In this document: piece by piece, positions 55,596 through 64,000 of the stretch
How the letters are laid out: each line of letters begins with the position of its first letter
Numbering within the stretch: the stretch's first letter is position 1
Origin: Alphaproteobacteria bacterium
GTDB taxonomy: Bacteria > Pseudomonadota > Alphaproteobacteria > Micavibrionales > Micavibrionaceae
Direction: 5' to 3'
Assembly: GCA_023384135.1 (NCBI GenBank)
Contig: JAHDXS010000003.1
Coordinates: 502,728 to 566,727, forward strand
DNA: 64,000 bases
Position numbers and translations under genes: made by a program
Notes under the pieces: generated by a model
The model's input: only the letters and a program-made list of their open reading frames with translations
What the model was told of the DNA's origin: nothing
Databases searched by the model: none

Positions 55596-57650
55596 TTAGC
55601 GGACAGGCACAACCTGCGGGGTCTTGTTGCAGTCCGGTCCCGCGACGTCATCGGCATAACAGCGTTCGACGTCCGCCGGGGTCTGGCCCGTAGAATCCCC
55701 CGCGTTGGAGCGGATGGCTTCGCCCGTGCTGGCGTTCGGCGTGCCGCAGGCCGATCCGAAATCATCGGCGTAGCATTTCCCGTCTCCGCCGCCCGTCGTT
55801 GTGGTCCGGTTGCCCGATCCGTTTGTGGCGCAGGGGCCGTCAACATCGTCGGCAAAACATTGGCCGACATTGGGCGGTCTTTGGCCAGTGGAGCCCGAAC
55901 CTGACGCTCCGGTGTTCGGATCGCACGGTCCGGCGGCATCGTCGGCGAAGCAACGCCCGTCATCGCCCGTCGCGGGGCGAGCGCCGCCCGTTCCGCCCGA
56001 TCGGGCACCGCTGCCGGGTTCACAGAGATTAAGGCCGTTTTCGTTGACCTGTTCGCGCAGTTTGGGCAAATAGGTATTCTCGCGCATCCCGCGATAAACC
56101 TCGCGGAAATTATACGGATCGCCGCCGCCGCGACCGCCCCACATAAACAGCCCCGCCGGAGAGACGTTGCGGCTGCGCAGGTCGTTCATCAGGGACTCAA
56201 CGTTCGGGTCGCCCCTTAAATCAGAATATTTAAGATCAAGGTTCTGCGGGATCGCGTCGGGCCGAAGACGCTGCGCCAGCCGGAACAGGTGTTCGTCGGT
56301 GACGCCGCCGAACCGCTGGCTCCATTGCGCATCGCGGTGGCGCTGGAACTGCGCATCGAAAAACACATCATGTTGCTCCTCGCGCGAAATACCGATCCGC
56401 TCAAGCTGCTCGGCGCGGGCCTGATTCCGCTCTGGCTTGCCCATGCCGATATGCGCCAGGAAAATATCATCCATGTCCGGGTTGAACCGCCCGGTGAGCA
56501 TAGCTGCGGAAATGTCCTTTTCCTCGATGCACAGGGCCCGTGCTTGCGCCACCATGATCTCGGTGGCAATCGCGCCGACCTGATCGCGGGTATAGGTCTG
56601 CTGATTATCGCTGATGCCGAGTTTTTGCATCGCCTCGCGAATAAGGGTCTGCTGCCCCGGGTCCGCGCCGTCAGGCCGCAGCAGGGATTTATTGGAAACT
56701 GTGTCGCCGTTCAGAAGGTCCACATAGACCGCCCGGTTGAAGAACCGGTCCTTGACGGGATTTTCCCAGGGCGAGTCTGTGCGCGGGATCTCCGTCCGCG
56801 CTCCGGTAGGCAAACGTCCGCCCAAAGCGTAATCCACAAGGGCGCTCATAGCGCCGGTCCGGCCCAGATCGCGCATGGCCGGGTTTGGGTGTTCCTGACC
56901 GTTGCGCTGCATCATCCAGAGCTGGAAAAGGGTTGTCTGCAGATCTTCCTGCTTGACCCCCGCGGCCTCCATTTTCTGGCGCATCAATTCGCGCATGAAC
57001 GCGACGGTGCGCCCGTCAATGCTCTGCGGCGCGAAATCAACATCGATTTCCGGGTGCGCGGCCTGCTGTTCCTTGAGGTAATCCTTGAGCGCCCGCCCGG
57101 TATTTTCAAGAACGTCGGTGTTCGACGCCGGGTTTCCGGTAATGCCGAGGTACGAGTCGCCCACGGCCATCAATTCGCGGGCTTCCGCTCCGGCGCTGTT
57201 ATTCGAGGCGGCGGGGTTGCGCGCGGCGGTCAGACGGCGCGATTCGGTGTTCAGAGTGCTTTTCTGCGCTTCGGGCAAAGCCTGAGCCCGTGCCACCACA
57301 TCGTTGATAAGACCCACGGTCTGCTTGACCCCGGCGCTATACTGATTGGCCGTATCGGCGGCTCTGGCCTCGCCCAGCATCTGCAACGCGGCCAGCGTGG
57401 CCGCGTCCAACTCGCCCGTAACCTTGACGTCGGTCAGCAGGGAGGCGCGGTTGCCCGCAAGCGCCCGAAGATCCGGCGCGGCGGTGGAAAGGAAAACCTG
57501 TATGGATTCGATGGTACGGCTGTAGCTTTGGGTAAAAGCCGCTTCGCTGGCGTTCTCATTAAGCGCAAGCGCCGTATGACCCCGGTCCACGATCTGTGGA
57601 ACAACGGTGTTGAGCGCCTTCTTAAGCTCGACTAAAGGACTATCCGGCAT
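55596..57650 (-). CDS. 684-residue unknown protein with four C-terminal Cys-repeat units
   Basis: I know no family for this protein. Residues 1-540 are mostly helical, with no signal peptide, membrane segment or enzyme motif. From about residue 543 the sequence becomes Gly/Ser/Thr/Pro-rich and contains four near-identical units [RQK]C[FY]ADD...GP.C, with cysteines at 567/576, 598/607, 626/635 and 664/674. Spacing between units is 28-38 residues. The cysteine pairs could form disulfides or bind metal together with the two Asp. The acidic loop also recalls calcium-binding turns. A GAGGG ribosome-binding site and a perfect-consensus promoter lie upstream. Confidence 0.65.
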   Translation of the reverse strand: MPDSPLVELKKALNTVVPQIVDRGHTALALNENASEAAFTQSYSRTIESIQVFLSTAAPDLRALAGNRASLLTDVKVTGELDAATLAALQMLGEARAADTANQYSAGVKQTVGLINDVVARAQALPEAQKSTLNTESRRLTAARNPAASNNSAGAEARELMAVGDSYLGITGNPASNTDVLENTGRALKDYLKEQQAAHPEIDVDFAPQSIDGRTVAFMRELMRQKMEAAGVKQEDLQTTLFQLWMMQRNGQEHPNPAMRDLGRTGAMSALVDYALGGRLPTGARTEIPRTDSPWENPVKDRFFNRAVYVDLLNGDTVSNKSLLRPDGADPGQQTLIREAMQKLGISDNQQTYTRDQVGAIATEIMVAQARALCIEEKDISAAMLTGRFNPDMDDIFLAHIGMGKPERNQARAEQLERIGISREEQHDVFFDAQFQRHRDAQWSQRFGGVTDEHLFRLAQRLRPDAIPQNLDLKYSDLRGDPNVESLMNDLRSRNVSPAGLFMWGGRGGGDPYNFREVYRGMRENTYLPKLREQVNENGLNLCEPGSGARSGGTGGARPATGDDGRCFADDAAGPCDPNTGASGSGSTGQRPPNVGQCFADDVDGPCATNGSGNRTTTTGGGDGKCYADDFGSACGTPNASTGEAIRSNAGDSTGQTPADVERCYADDVAGPDCNKTPQVVPVR
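55599..56024 (-). repeat. Coding region of the Cys-ADD repeat tail
   Basis: This stretch encodes residues 543-684 of the preceding protein. Four tandem units share C[FY]ADD followed by G-P-C (or SAC, GPDC) and are separated by low-complexity Gly/Ser/Thr/Asn linkers. The linkers differ while the motif is kept, which suggests selection for the motif. Confidence 0.85.
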
Positions 57651-57703
57651 TTAACCCTCACCCCGTTTACATTGACGGGATATTAATTCTTATATTTTGA
57701 CAA

Positions 57704-57733
57704 ATTATACGGGTTTGCCGCCTGTTTTGTCAA
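57704..57733 (-). promoter_or_regulatory. Perfect-consensus sigma-70 promoter of the 684-residue gene
   Basis: The minus strand reads TTGACA (57733-57728), 18 bases, TATAAT (57709-57704). Both hexamers match the consensus exactly. Transcription would start near 57697, about 47 bases before the ATG. Confidence 0.78.
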
Positions 57734-57784
57734 ACATTCGTGAAGGCAGGGGCTTTAGCCCTGAAATATGAGGAAATCAGCGGG

Positions 57785-58687
57785 TTACCCGGCCTTGACC
57801 AGCTTGTCGTGGTCCTTTTGGCGCACAAGGGTGCTATAGGCGTCCTGAAGCCGCTTGGTGACCGCTGCGGGCTTGAACTTGATCCCGTCGATCTCGCCCA
57901 CGGGGGTCAGCTCGGCGGCGGTCCCGGTCAGGAACACCTCCTGGAAGCCGGAAAGCTCCTCGGGCTTGATATGCCGCTCCTCGACCGTGATACCCATTTG
58001 CCGCGCCAGCGCCATGACGGTCTGGCGGGTAATCCCGTTCAGGAAGCAGTCCGGCGTGGGAGTCAGCAGAACCCCGTCCTTGACCGCGAAAAAGTTCGCG
58101 GCCGAAGCCTCGGCGACATAACCCCGGTAATCCAGCATCAGCGCATCGTCGTATCCCTCGTCCTCCACAGCGTGCTTGGAGATGGTGCAGATCATGTAAA
58201 GCCCGGCGGCCTTGCTCTGCGTCGGCGCGGTGTTGGGCGCGGGGCGGCGCCACGGGGAGGTCTTGAGGCGGATCCCGTTCTCAAGCTTTTCCTGCGGGAA
58301 ATAGGTGCCCCAGTGCCATCCGGCGACCGCGACATGCGTTTTGGTCTTGCGGGCCGAAACCCCCATCTGCTCGCCGCCGCGCCACGCGACCGGGCGCACA
58401 TAGCCGTTCTTGAGGCCGTTCGCCTCCATAACCTCGTATTTGATCTGCTCGATCTCATCGACCGACAGCGGCATCTCCATGCCCAGAATTTCGGCGGAGC
58501 GGATCAGGCGGGCGGAGTGTTCCCGGCTCTTGAAGATCACGCCGTCATACATGCGCTCGCCCTCAAAGACGGAGCTTGCATAATGCAAGCCGTGACTCAG
58601 CACATGGATTTTCGCCTCGCGCCACGGGAGCATCTTTCCGTTGATCCAGATAAACCCGTCCCGATCGTCGAAGGGCACAAAAGTCAT
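57785..58687 (-). CDS. ilvE: Branched-chain amino acid aminotransferase
   Basis: IlvE performs the last step of Ile, Val and Leu synthesis. The 300-residue fold-type IV PLP enzyme has SHGLHYASSVFEGERMYDG near residue 31, RPVAWRGGEQMG, the family run EASAANFFAVKDG and the C-terminal VFLTGTAAELTPVGEI. Length is normal. It is divergent from the response regulator gene over 108 bases; ilvE beside an OmpR/EnvZ-type pair is a common alphaproteobacterial arrangement. Confidence 0.95.
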   Translation of the reverse strand: MTFVPFDDRDGFIWINGKMLPWREAKIHVLSHGLHYASSVFEGERMYDGVIFKSREHSARLIRSAEILGMEMPLSVDEIEQIKYEVMEANGLKNGYVRPVAWRGGEQMGVSARKTKTHVAVAGWHWGTYFPQEKLENGIRLKTSPWRRPAPNTAPTQSKAAGLYMICTISKHAVEDEGYDDALMLDYRGYVAEASAANFFAVKDGVLLTPTPDCFLNGITRQTVMALARQMGITVEERHIKPEELSGFQEVFLTGTAAELTPVGEIDGIKFKPAAVTKRLQDAYSTLVRQKDHDKLVKAG

Positions 58688-58795
58688 GATTCAAGTCCTT
58701 ATCTTTTACGTTTACGCATGCCGGATTTCGGTCTACGCTGTCAAAAACCGTGAAAAAACAAGCTATACGCGCATATTTGTTTTGTAAAGAAGATC

Positions 58796-59533
58796 ATGCA
58801 GTCCCTTCAAGGCCTCATCGGCGCTCTGGCCCAACAACCCCATATTCTGGTCGTGGACGACGACAGGCGGATATGCCAGCTCGTTTCGCGCTTCCTGATG
58901 GCGCAGCAATTCGTGGTCCAGACCGCCGAAAATGCGCAGGAGGCGGCGGAAATGATAAAACGCTTCAGCTTCGACGCCCTGATCGTGGATGTGATGATGC
59001 CCGGCCAGAGCGGCCTTGAATTCACCCGCGAACTGAGGAAAACCAGCACGGTGCCCGTCATTCTCCTCACCGCGCTGGGGGAGGTCGAAGACCGCATCGC
59101 GGGGCTGGAGACCGGGGCCGACGACTACCTGCCCAAACCCTTCGAGCCGCGCGAGCTTGTGCTGCGCCTGAACGCCGTGCTGCGCCGCGCCCCCGCCGCT
59201 CCTGCAAAATCAGGCGATGCCTGTTTCCGCGTCGGATCATGGCTGTTCCGGGTCAACCGGGCCGAGCTCGAACACGAGGCCGCCGACAAACCGCTCCAAA
59301 GACTCACGACCGTCGAGGCCAACCTTCTGCGCGCCCTCTGCGAAAGCGCGGGCCAGCCCCTCAGCCGCCACGATCTGGCCGTCCGCTGCGGCATGGACGC
59401 GGCCGGGGAGCGCACCATCGACGTGCAGGTCACCCGCCTGCGCCGCAAGATCGAGGACGACACGAAAAACCCGCGTGCGCTGGTCACCGTGCGCGGCAAG
59501 GGGTATATGCTCCACGCCGACCGGATCGGCTAG
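58796..59533 (+). CDS. OmpR-family response regulator
   Basis: The 245-residue protein has a receiver domain with acidic pocket VVDDD, phosphorylation site Asp65 in LIVDVMMPG, and Lys114 in YLPKPFEPREL. A winged-helix DNA-binding domain follows (TVEANLLRALCESAGQPLSRHDLA ... TIDVQVTRLRRKIE ... VRGKGYML). It is followed 17 bases later by its cognate kinase, forming one operon. The ortholog of OmpR in E. coli handles osmotic control; here the target genes are unknown. Confidence 0.94.
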   Translation: MQSLQGLIGALAQQPHILVVDDDRRICQLVSRFLMAQQFVVQTAENAQEAAEMIKRFSFDALIVDVMMPGQSGLEFTRELRKTSTVPVILLTALGEVEDRIAGLETGADDYLPKPFEPRELVLRLNAVLRRAPAAPAKSGDACFRVGSWLFRVNRAELEHEAADKPLQRLTTVEANLLRALCESAGQPLSRHDLAVRCGMDAAGERTIDVQVTRLRRKIEDDTKNPRALVTVRGKGYMLHADRIG

Positions 59534-59550
59534 GGGAGGAGATCACGGCG

Positions 59551-60906
59551 ATGGAGGGCGGCGAAACAAAAAAACGCAAATGGTTCAAGACCGTCCTGCC
59601 CAAGACACTTCTGGGCCGCTCACTGCTCATCCTGATTACGCCCGTATTCCTCATACAGGTGATCTCCACCTATGTGTTCTTTGATCGCCACTGGTACAAG
59701 ATGGCCAGCCGCTTGTCCTACGCCGTAGCGGGAGAGGTCGTGCTGATCGCCAACCTCATCGAGGCAAACCCGGACCCGGTGGCGGCGGAGTCTCTGGCCG
59801 CGCTGGCCGGAGACCGTTTGGATTTGATCGTCAGCTACCGCCCCGGTGAAAAAGTCGAAGGGACAAGCATCCGGCCCGAGGGGCGCTGGGCGAATTATAT
59901 TGCGGACAGTTTCACGGAGGAATTGAGGCAGCAAACCCAAAACCCCTTTACCGTCGATGTCGATTTTCAGGAAAAATGGGTCGAGGTGCGCCTACAGCTC
60001 AAAGAGGGCGTCATGCATGTCTCGCTGCCGCAGCGCCGCCTGTTCACCTCCACCACCTATATTTTCCTGCTCTGGGTTTACGGATCGTCGGCGGTCCTGC
60101 TTCTGATCTCCGTCCTGTTCATGCGCAACCAGATCCGCCCGATCCGCAAGCTCTCAATCGCTGCCGAGCGCTTCGGTAAGGGCAGGGATGTCGAAAATTT
60201 CAAGATCGAGGGCGCGAAGGAGGTCCGTCAGGCCGGGCAGGCCTTTATGGATATGCGCACCCGTATCCAAAGACAGATCCAGCAAAGAACCACCATGCTG
60301 GCCGGCGTCTCGCACGATCTGCGCACGCCGCTGACCCGCATGCGACTGCAACTAGCCCTTCTGGGCGATAGCCCCGATATCGACGCGCTCAAGGGCGATA
60401 TCGAAGAAATGGAAAAAATGATCGAGGGCTACCTCAATTTTGTGCGCGGCGACGGCAATGAGCAACCGGTGCTGACCGACATGATCCCTCTGATCGAGGG
60501 CGTGATCGTCTCGGCCAAGCGGCAGGGCTGCGATATCGCGTTCGCGCATGACGGACAGGACGGCCTCTCGATGACGCTGCGCCCGCTGGCTATGCGGCGC
60601 TGCCTGATGAACGTCATCGGCAACGCAGCAAAATACGCAACGAAAGTCTGGATTTCCGTTGAAAAGCCGGAAAAGCGAACCGTCCTCATGACCGTTGAGG
60701 ATAACGGCTCCGGCATCCCCGAAGATCAATATGAAGAGGTCTTCAAACCCTTCTACCGCGTCGATGCGTCTCGAAATGTGGATACAGGAGGTGTGGGTCT
60801 GGGGCTTCCGATCGCCATGGATGTTGTCCATGCGCACGGCGGCACGATTTGGCTGGAGCGCAGCGCCCACGGCGGTCTGGCCGTCAAGATCCGGCTGCCG
60901 CAATAA
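59551..60906 (+). CDS. EnvZ-like sensor histidine kinase
   Basis: The 451-residue kinase has two transmembrane helices (about 20-42 and 168-191) around a periplasmic sensor of about 125 residues, a HAMP domain, the phosphorylation site His255 in VSHDLRTPLTRMRLQ, and the ATPase motifs NVIGNAAKYA, VEDNGSGIP and GVGLGLPIA. ATG 59551 has GGGGAGGA upstream; a longer frame reading into the regulator gene is rejected. It should phosphorylate the upstream OmpR-type regulator. Confidence 0.93.
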   Translation: MEGGETKKRKWFKTVLPKTLLGRSLLILITPVFLIQVISTYVFFDRHWYKMASRLSYAVAGEVVLIANLIEANPDPVAAESLAALAGDRLDLIVSYRPGEKVEGTSIRPEGRWANYIADSFTEELRQQTQNPFTVDVDFQEKWVEVRLQLKEGVMHVSLPQRRLFTSTTYIFLLWVYGSSAVLLLISVLFMRNQIRPIRKLSIAAERFGKGRDVENFKIEGAKEVRQAGQAFMDMRTRIQRQIQQRTTMLAGVSHDLRTPLTRMRLQLALLGDSPDIDALKGDIEEMEKMIEGYLNFVRGDGNEQPVLTDMIPLIEGVIVSAKRQGCDIAFAHDGQDGLSMTLRPLAMRRCLMNVIGNAAKYATKVWISVEKPEKRTVLMTVEDNGSGIPEDQYEEVFKPFYRVDASRNVDTGGVGLGLPIAMDVVHAHGGTIWLERSAHGGLAVKIRLPQ

Positions 60907-60925
60907 AAACCCGAAATCAAAGAGA

Positions 60926-61267
60926 TTAAAGCAGCCGCGCCCCGTTCGGCACGACCTGATCGCAATTGGCCAGAACGATCTCCCCGGCCTGATCCGCGAA
61001 CCCGAGCGTCAGCACCTCCGACATGAACGGGCCGATCTGCCGGGGCGGAAAATTCACAACAGCCATGACCTGTCTCCCGATAAGCGCCTCGGGCGTATAA
61101 TGCGCGGTGATCTGGGCGGAGCTTTTCTTAAGGCCGACCTCTGGCCCGAAATCAATCACGAGCTTGATGGCAGGTTTACGGGCTTCGGGGAAAGGTTGCG
61201 CGTCAACAATCGTGCCGATGCGGACATCGACCTTGAGAAAATCGTCATAAGTGCATGAAACAGTCAT
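60926..61267 (-). CDS. csaA: CsaA-type tRNA-binding protein
   Basis: The 113-residue protein is a single EMAP/OB-type tRNA-binding domain: DFLKVDVRIGTIVDAQPFPEARKPA, LKKSSAQITAHY, VMAVVNFPPRQIGPFMSEVLTLGF. This is the dimeric CsaA family, described as a chaperone-like protein and structurally as a tRNA binder. Length is exact for the family. It converges with the kinase gene, 19 bases away. Confidence 0.93.
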   Translation of the reverse strand: MTVSCTYDDFLKVDVRIGTIVDAQPFPEARKPAIKLVIDFGPEVGLKKSSAQITAHYTPEALIGRQVMAVVNFPPRQIGPFMSEVLTLGFADQAGEIVLANCDQVVPNGARLL

Positions 61268-61307
61268 CAGGCTTTAATAATCAAAAAGCCCTTAATCCGC
61301 AAGCCGA

Positions 61308-61766
61308 TCAGGCCGCGCGCTTGTCGTCGTCGTCCTGAGCACTGTCAATCGCGGATTTGATTTCCTTGATGCTGGCCTTGAGCCGACGGTTAAGGACACC
61401 GGACGTCTCGGCATTGGAATTGCGCACAATCTCGCCGATCTCGCTCATACCGGCAATCGTCGTCTCATAGCTTTTTTTGATGAGTTCGGCATTGCGGGCG
61501 ATGGCATCTTCAGACGTGCCATCCTTCAGGATCTCGGAGGTCAGGCAGTTCTGCTCCTTCAGGATCTGGGAGAAGATCTCCGCTTGACGGGTGGCGATGG
61601 ACTGGAAGCTGCGGAAAGCAATTTGCTGCGCCTCGGCCAGAGTTTGAAAATTGCGGCGCTGCGTCTCAATAAGACGGTTAACGTCGAACGGCGCCTTGGT
61701 AAGGCCGTTATCCTTGAGAAATTCAGTGTAGGGGAAAAAACCCTTGAAATTGAAATCTTGCGCCAT
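61308..61766 (-). CDS. Phasin family protein
   Basis: The 152-residue protein fits the phasin family: PFDVNRLIETQRRNFQTLAEAQQIAFRSFQSIATRQ, then a helical coil and a charged C-terminus. Phasins coat polyhydroxyalkanoate granules, so the cell may store PHA. No PHA synthase or depolymerase is in the window. Some phasin-like proteins serve other roles, such as stress or replication control. Confidence 0.87.
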   Translation of the reverse strand: MAQDFNFKGFFPYTEFLKDNGLTKAPFDVNRLIETQRRNFQTLAEAQQIAFRSFQSIATRQAEIFSQILKEQNCLTSEILKDGTSEDAIARNAELIKKSYETTIAGMSEIGEIVRNSNAETSGVLNRRLKASIKEIKSAIDSAQDDDDKRAA

Positions 61767-62070
61767 GAAAAGCCCCTAACAAATTAAAACCGAATGAAAA
61801 TAATGATGCTCAAACATGCTAGATTTTAATAGAATCGAAGTCAAGAAGTTTACGCCCTGCACAAATCCCGAAGCAGTGGATAATATTGCTGCGCCGATAC
61901 GCCCGGATTTTATTGTTATGAAAATCTGATAGGCAAGTATTTTCCCAGTTTTTTGAGCATTTTAGCGATCTTTTAACGCCTTTCCGGCACTGTACAGTTG
62001 GGAGTATCCCTGTAAAGGACGCTTCCGGCTGGCGGTTTCCGCCCGCTTCAAAGGGGCAACTGGAATAAAA
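61767..62070. other. Intergenic interval between phasin and sensor kinase genes
   Basis: This 304-base stretch holds no convincing gene. The left two thirds are AT-rich without a clear promoter; the right end is a GC-rich, hairpin-forming leader that runs into the kinase gene (described separately). The phasin gene reads to the left and the kinase to the right, so promoters for both are expected here. Confidence 0.6.
61995..62062 (+). promoter_or_regulatory. Structured leader before the sensor kinase gene
   Basis: CAGTTG (61995-62000) can pair with CAACTG (62057-62062), enclosing hairpins GGGA-GTA-TCCC (62000-62010, sharing its first G with the outer stem) and GGCGG-TTT-CCGCC (62031-62043). 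The 3' arm ends eight bases before the ATG and takes in part of the likely ribosome-binding site, so pairing could limit translation. It matches no riboswitch class that I know. Confidence 0.35.
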
Positions 62071-64000
62071 ATGAAGAATAAAAAGGGCAAATGGAGCAAA
62101 AAGCGCTCGGGCGCACGCCCCGGCCTGTGGCTGACCTCCGGTCTGGCGCAGGCGATGGTGCTGCTGAACGGGGTGATCCTGACCGTGACCGCCTTCTATA
62201 TTCTCAATATTTTTGTCAAAGGCATGTCGAACGAGGAGTTTCGCTCGATCGCCGAAGACGCAGGCCGGGTCTTTGTGGAGGAAATTTCGGGGCAGGAGAA
62301 CACCATGCGCCTGATCTCCAGCGTCCTGATGCTCTCAGAGAATACGAATAAAACCCACGTTTTAGAACAAATCAGGAGAAACGTCCCGGGCCTGAGCAAC
62401 TTCGAACAGGTCATCTGGATTTACGAAGCCTCTCCAGGCGCATGGCAATATAAAACGCTTTCTGAATCCCCGCGTATCGCAAGCAAGCAGGCCGATTATT
62501 CTCTGGTTCCCAATCAGAAGCTGATTACCCAGATCGTACAGGATAAATATTTTGACGACGACCGCCTGCGGGTGGTCACAGATCTTCCGGGGATGAACTA
62601 TGTTGAAACCAGCGGTTCTCCGCCAACGATGGAGCGGCCCTTCGCCTATGTGAAAGTCGTAAGAAAGAATAGCTCCAAGGATGGCGTGATTTTCGGGATC
62701 GGCCGACCCGAAAACCTGATCGACCAGAGTTGGCTGGAGAAGCAAGGCTCGGTCTATACGTTGGGCATCAAGGAGACCACGACCGGGCGAAACATTTACA
62801 ATATGGAGAACGACCGCAACGGCGTTCAGTCGGTCGCCTATTCGCAAAATTACAACTTTTCCGTAGGCAACAGCGAATGGCAGATTCTTCTGCAATTCTC
62901 CAAAAAGAAGAACATGGCCTATATCGAGCAGATACCCTACCTCATCTTGCTCTTCGGTATTGCCCTGACGGTCATTGGCACACTTTTCGTGCGCAACAAC
63001 CAGACCCAGTCCAAGCGCGTGGCCCTCATGAACAAGGCGCTGGAGCAAAAAAATCTGGAGCTTGAGACGGAGATCGGTGAACGCGAGCGCCTGAACAGCG
63101 CACTGCAAAAAGCCGACCGCGAAAACCGCGCGGTGATTGACTCGGTCAGCGACATTATTTTCGAAACGGATACCGAGGGCAATATTCTTTTCCTCAGCGC
63201 CTCATGGCGCAAGATTACCGGCTTCGATCAGGATCGCTCGAAAGGCAACAACCTGTTCGCCATGCTCAACCCGGAAGATCAGGCGAAGCAAAAAAAGGAA
63301 TTCGACATGATGGTGCGCGGCCAGAAGCAGGCCTACCGCACCTTCACGCGCATCCGCACGGCGGAGGGAACCTTCCGCTCCGTCGAACTGGCCATCTCCA
63401 TGATCCGGCAGGACGAAAACAAAAACCTGCGCGTTGTGGGAACGATCACGGACGTCGAGGAGCGCCGCCGCGCAGAACGGGCCCTGGCCGAAGCAGAAAA
63501 GAAATACCGGACGATCGTTGAAAACGCCGCAGGCGGTCTGTATCAGCTGACACCCGAGGGGATTTACCTCAGCGCCAACCCCGCAATGGCGCGCATTCTG
63601 GGTTATGCCGGAGTGGAGGAATTGCTGCGCGACGTCAAGAATGCGAACGGCGTGGTGTATATCGACAAGGAAGAGCGCGAAGCCTTCGTGAACGCTTTGA
63701 TGCGCGCAGGCCAGATCAACGGTTACGAAACGCAGGTTTTCAAAAAAGGCGGCGCAAAAATCTGGGTCAGCGAGAACATCCGTTGCGTGAAGGACGAGCA
63801 CGGCCATGTACTCTACTTTGAGGGCAGCATGGAAGATATAACGAAACGCAAAGAAGCGGAAATAGCCTTGCGCGAAGCGAAGGTCCAGTCCGATATGGCC
63901 AACCGCGCCAAAACCGAATTTATCGCCAACATGAGTCACGAGCTGCGCACGCCCCTGAACGCGATCATCGGCTTCTCGGAGATCATGAAGAACGAGGTTA
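62071..64000 (+). CDS. PAS-domain sensor histidine kinase (partial)
   Basis: The reading frame is open from ATG 62071 to the right edge (643 codons). It has a transmembrane helix at about residues 25-50, an extracytoplasmic sensor of about 230 residues (unrecognised), and a second helix at about 285-305. A short coiled coil and two PAS domains follow (from about 348 and 478; [26 protein letters not shown]). The dimerisation site has His623 in [17 protein letters not shown]. The ATPase and any receiver domain lie beyond the edge. A hybrid kinase is possible but cannot be seen. Confidence 0.88.
   Translation, partial: MKNKKGKWSKKRSGARPGLWLTSGLAQAMVLLNGVILTVTAFYILNIFVKGMSNEEFRSIAEDAGRVFVEEISGQENTMRLISSVLMLSENTNKTHVLEQIRRNVPGLSNFEQVIWIYEASPGAWQYKTLSESPRIASKQADYSLVPNQKLITQIVQDKYFDDDRLRVVTDLPGMNYVETSGSPPTMERPFAYVKVVRKNSSKDGVIFGIGRPENLIDQSWLEKQGSVYTLGIKETTTGRNIYNMENDRNGVQSVAYSQNYNFSVGNSEWQILLQFSKKKNMAYIEQIPYLILLFGIALTVIGTLFVRNNQTQSKRVALMNKALEQKNLELETEIGERERLNSALQKADRENRAVIDSVSDIIFETDTEGNILFLSASWRKITGFDQDRSKGNNLFAMLNPEDQAKQKKEFDMMVRGQKQAYRTFTRIRTAEGTFRSVELAISMIRQDENKNLRVVGTITDVEERRRAERALAEAEKKYRTIVENAAGGLYQLTPEGIYLSANPAMARILGYAGVEELLRDVKNANGVVYIDKEEREAFVNALMRAGQINGYETQVFKKGGAKIWVSENIRCVKDEHGHVLYFEGSMEDITKRKEAEIALREAKVQSDMANRAKTEFIANMSHELRTPLNAIIGFSEIMKNEV

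Noticed and set aside
55405..55599. A 64-codon frame at the end of the DUF4238 gene
   Set aside because: It mostly overlaps the larger frame and has no ribosome-binding site or recognisable content.
56289..57635. A 448-codon plus-strand frame opposite the 684-residue gene
   Set aside because: The minus-strand frame has a perfect promoter, a ribosome-binding site and coherent repeats; the plus frame has none of these.
59239..59550. Upstream extension of the EnvZ-like kinase frame
   Set aside because: It overlaps the regulator's DNA-binding domain in another frame; ATG 59551 has a strong ribosome-binding site.
61995..62062. Cyclic di-GMP (GEMM) riboswitch
   Set aside because: A GGACGC...CCGGC stretch is reminiscent, but the conserved GEMM core and tetraloop arrangement are not there.

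Overview
The window is 64 kb of densely packed, GC-rich DNA (high fifties percent G+C by eye) from an alphaproteobacterium. The evidence is its gene orders and families: recG, sdhE and mfd close together; lrp-trxB-lysR; ubiE and coaBC-dut; murJ-trpS with nfu and tsaB; ybjN-proC-ubiK; lgt-midA-pgeF-prs-rplY-pth-ychF; and ilvE beside an OmpR/EnvZ-type pair. It also has a MucR/Ros regulator, a GAAC-N7-GAAC LexA box and a TTAA-N7-TTAAC CtrA box, all alphaproteobacterial hallmarks. I cannot name the species. The gene orders resemble Rhodospirillales or Micavibrio-like lineages, which is inference. No rRNA, tRNA, CRISPR array, prophage or insertion sequence was recognised.

Layout. 1-4.4 kb: ornithine-lipid genes olsB-olsA (olsA cut by the left edge), a low-molecular-weight phosphatase, a DUF502 membrane protein, cysE, and a possible cysteine hydrolase. 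4.4-17.4 kb: recG, a two-gene membrane unit, sdhE, a DUF2314 protein, the betaine-lipid genes btaA-btaB, mfd, an AmgK-like kinase and an aspartate aminotransferase. 17.4-25.6 kb: two alpha/beta hydrolases, a candidate small RNA, lysR, trxB, lrp, trmFO and an SOS-type Y-family polymerase. 25.7-34.8 kb: two overlapping genes carrying three TerB-like units, fdxA, cysK, an HtpX-like protein without its metal motif, a ferredoxin-NADP reductase, mutS, and an unknown gene behind a CtrA box. 34.8-45.7 kb: dut, coaBC, ubiE, murJ, trpS, a TauE/TIGR02186 pair, a universal stress protein, nfu, tsaB and mucR. 45.7-54.6 kb: proC, ybjN, ubiK, a VOC protein, then lgt to ychF, which is core metabolism and translation. 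54.6-57.8 kb is an accessory pocket with an AT-richer DUF4238 gene and a 684-residue protein ending in four Cys-x8/9-Cys repeats. 57.8-64 kb: ilvE, the two-component pair, csaA, a phasin, and a PAS-containing sensor kinase cut by the right edge.

How the genes fit together. Two phosphorus-free membrane lipid routes lie within 11 kb, suggesting lipid remodelling under phosphate limitation. cysE and cysK supply both steps from serine to cysteine. recG, mfd, mutS, the Y-family polymerase and dut cover DNA repair and nucleotide-pool cleaning. The most interesting unexplained items are the Cys-repeat protein with its perfect-consensus promoter, the small RNA with an exposed CCUCCC, the TerB-like trio, the pseudoprotease and the CtrA-boxed unknown gene.
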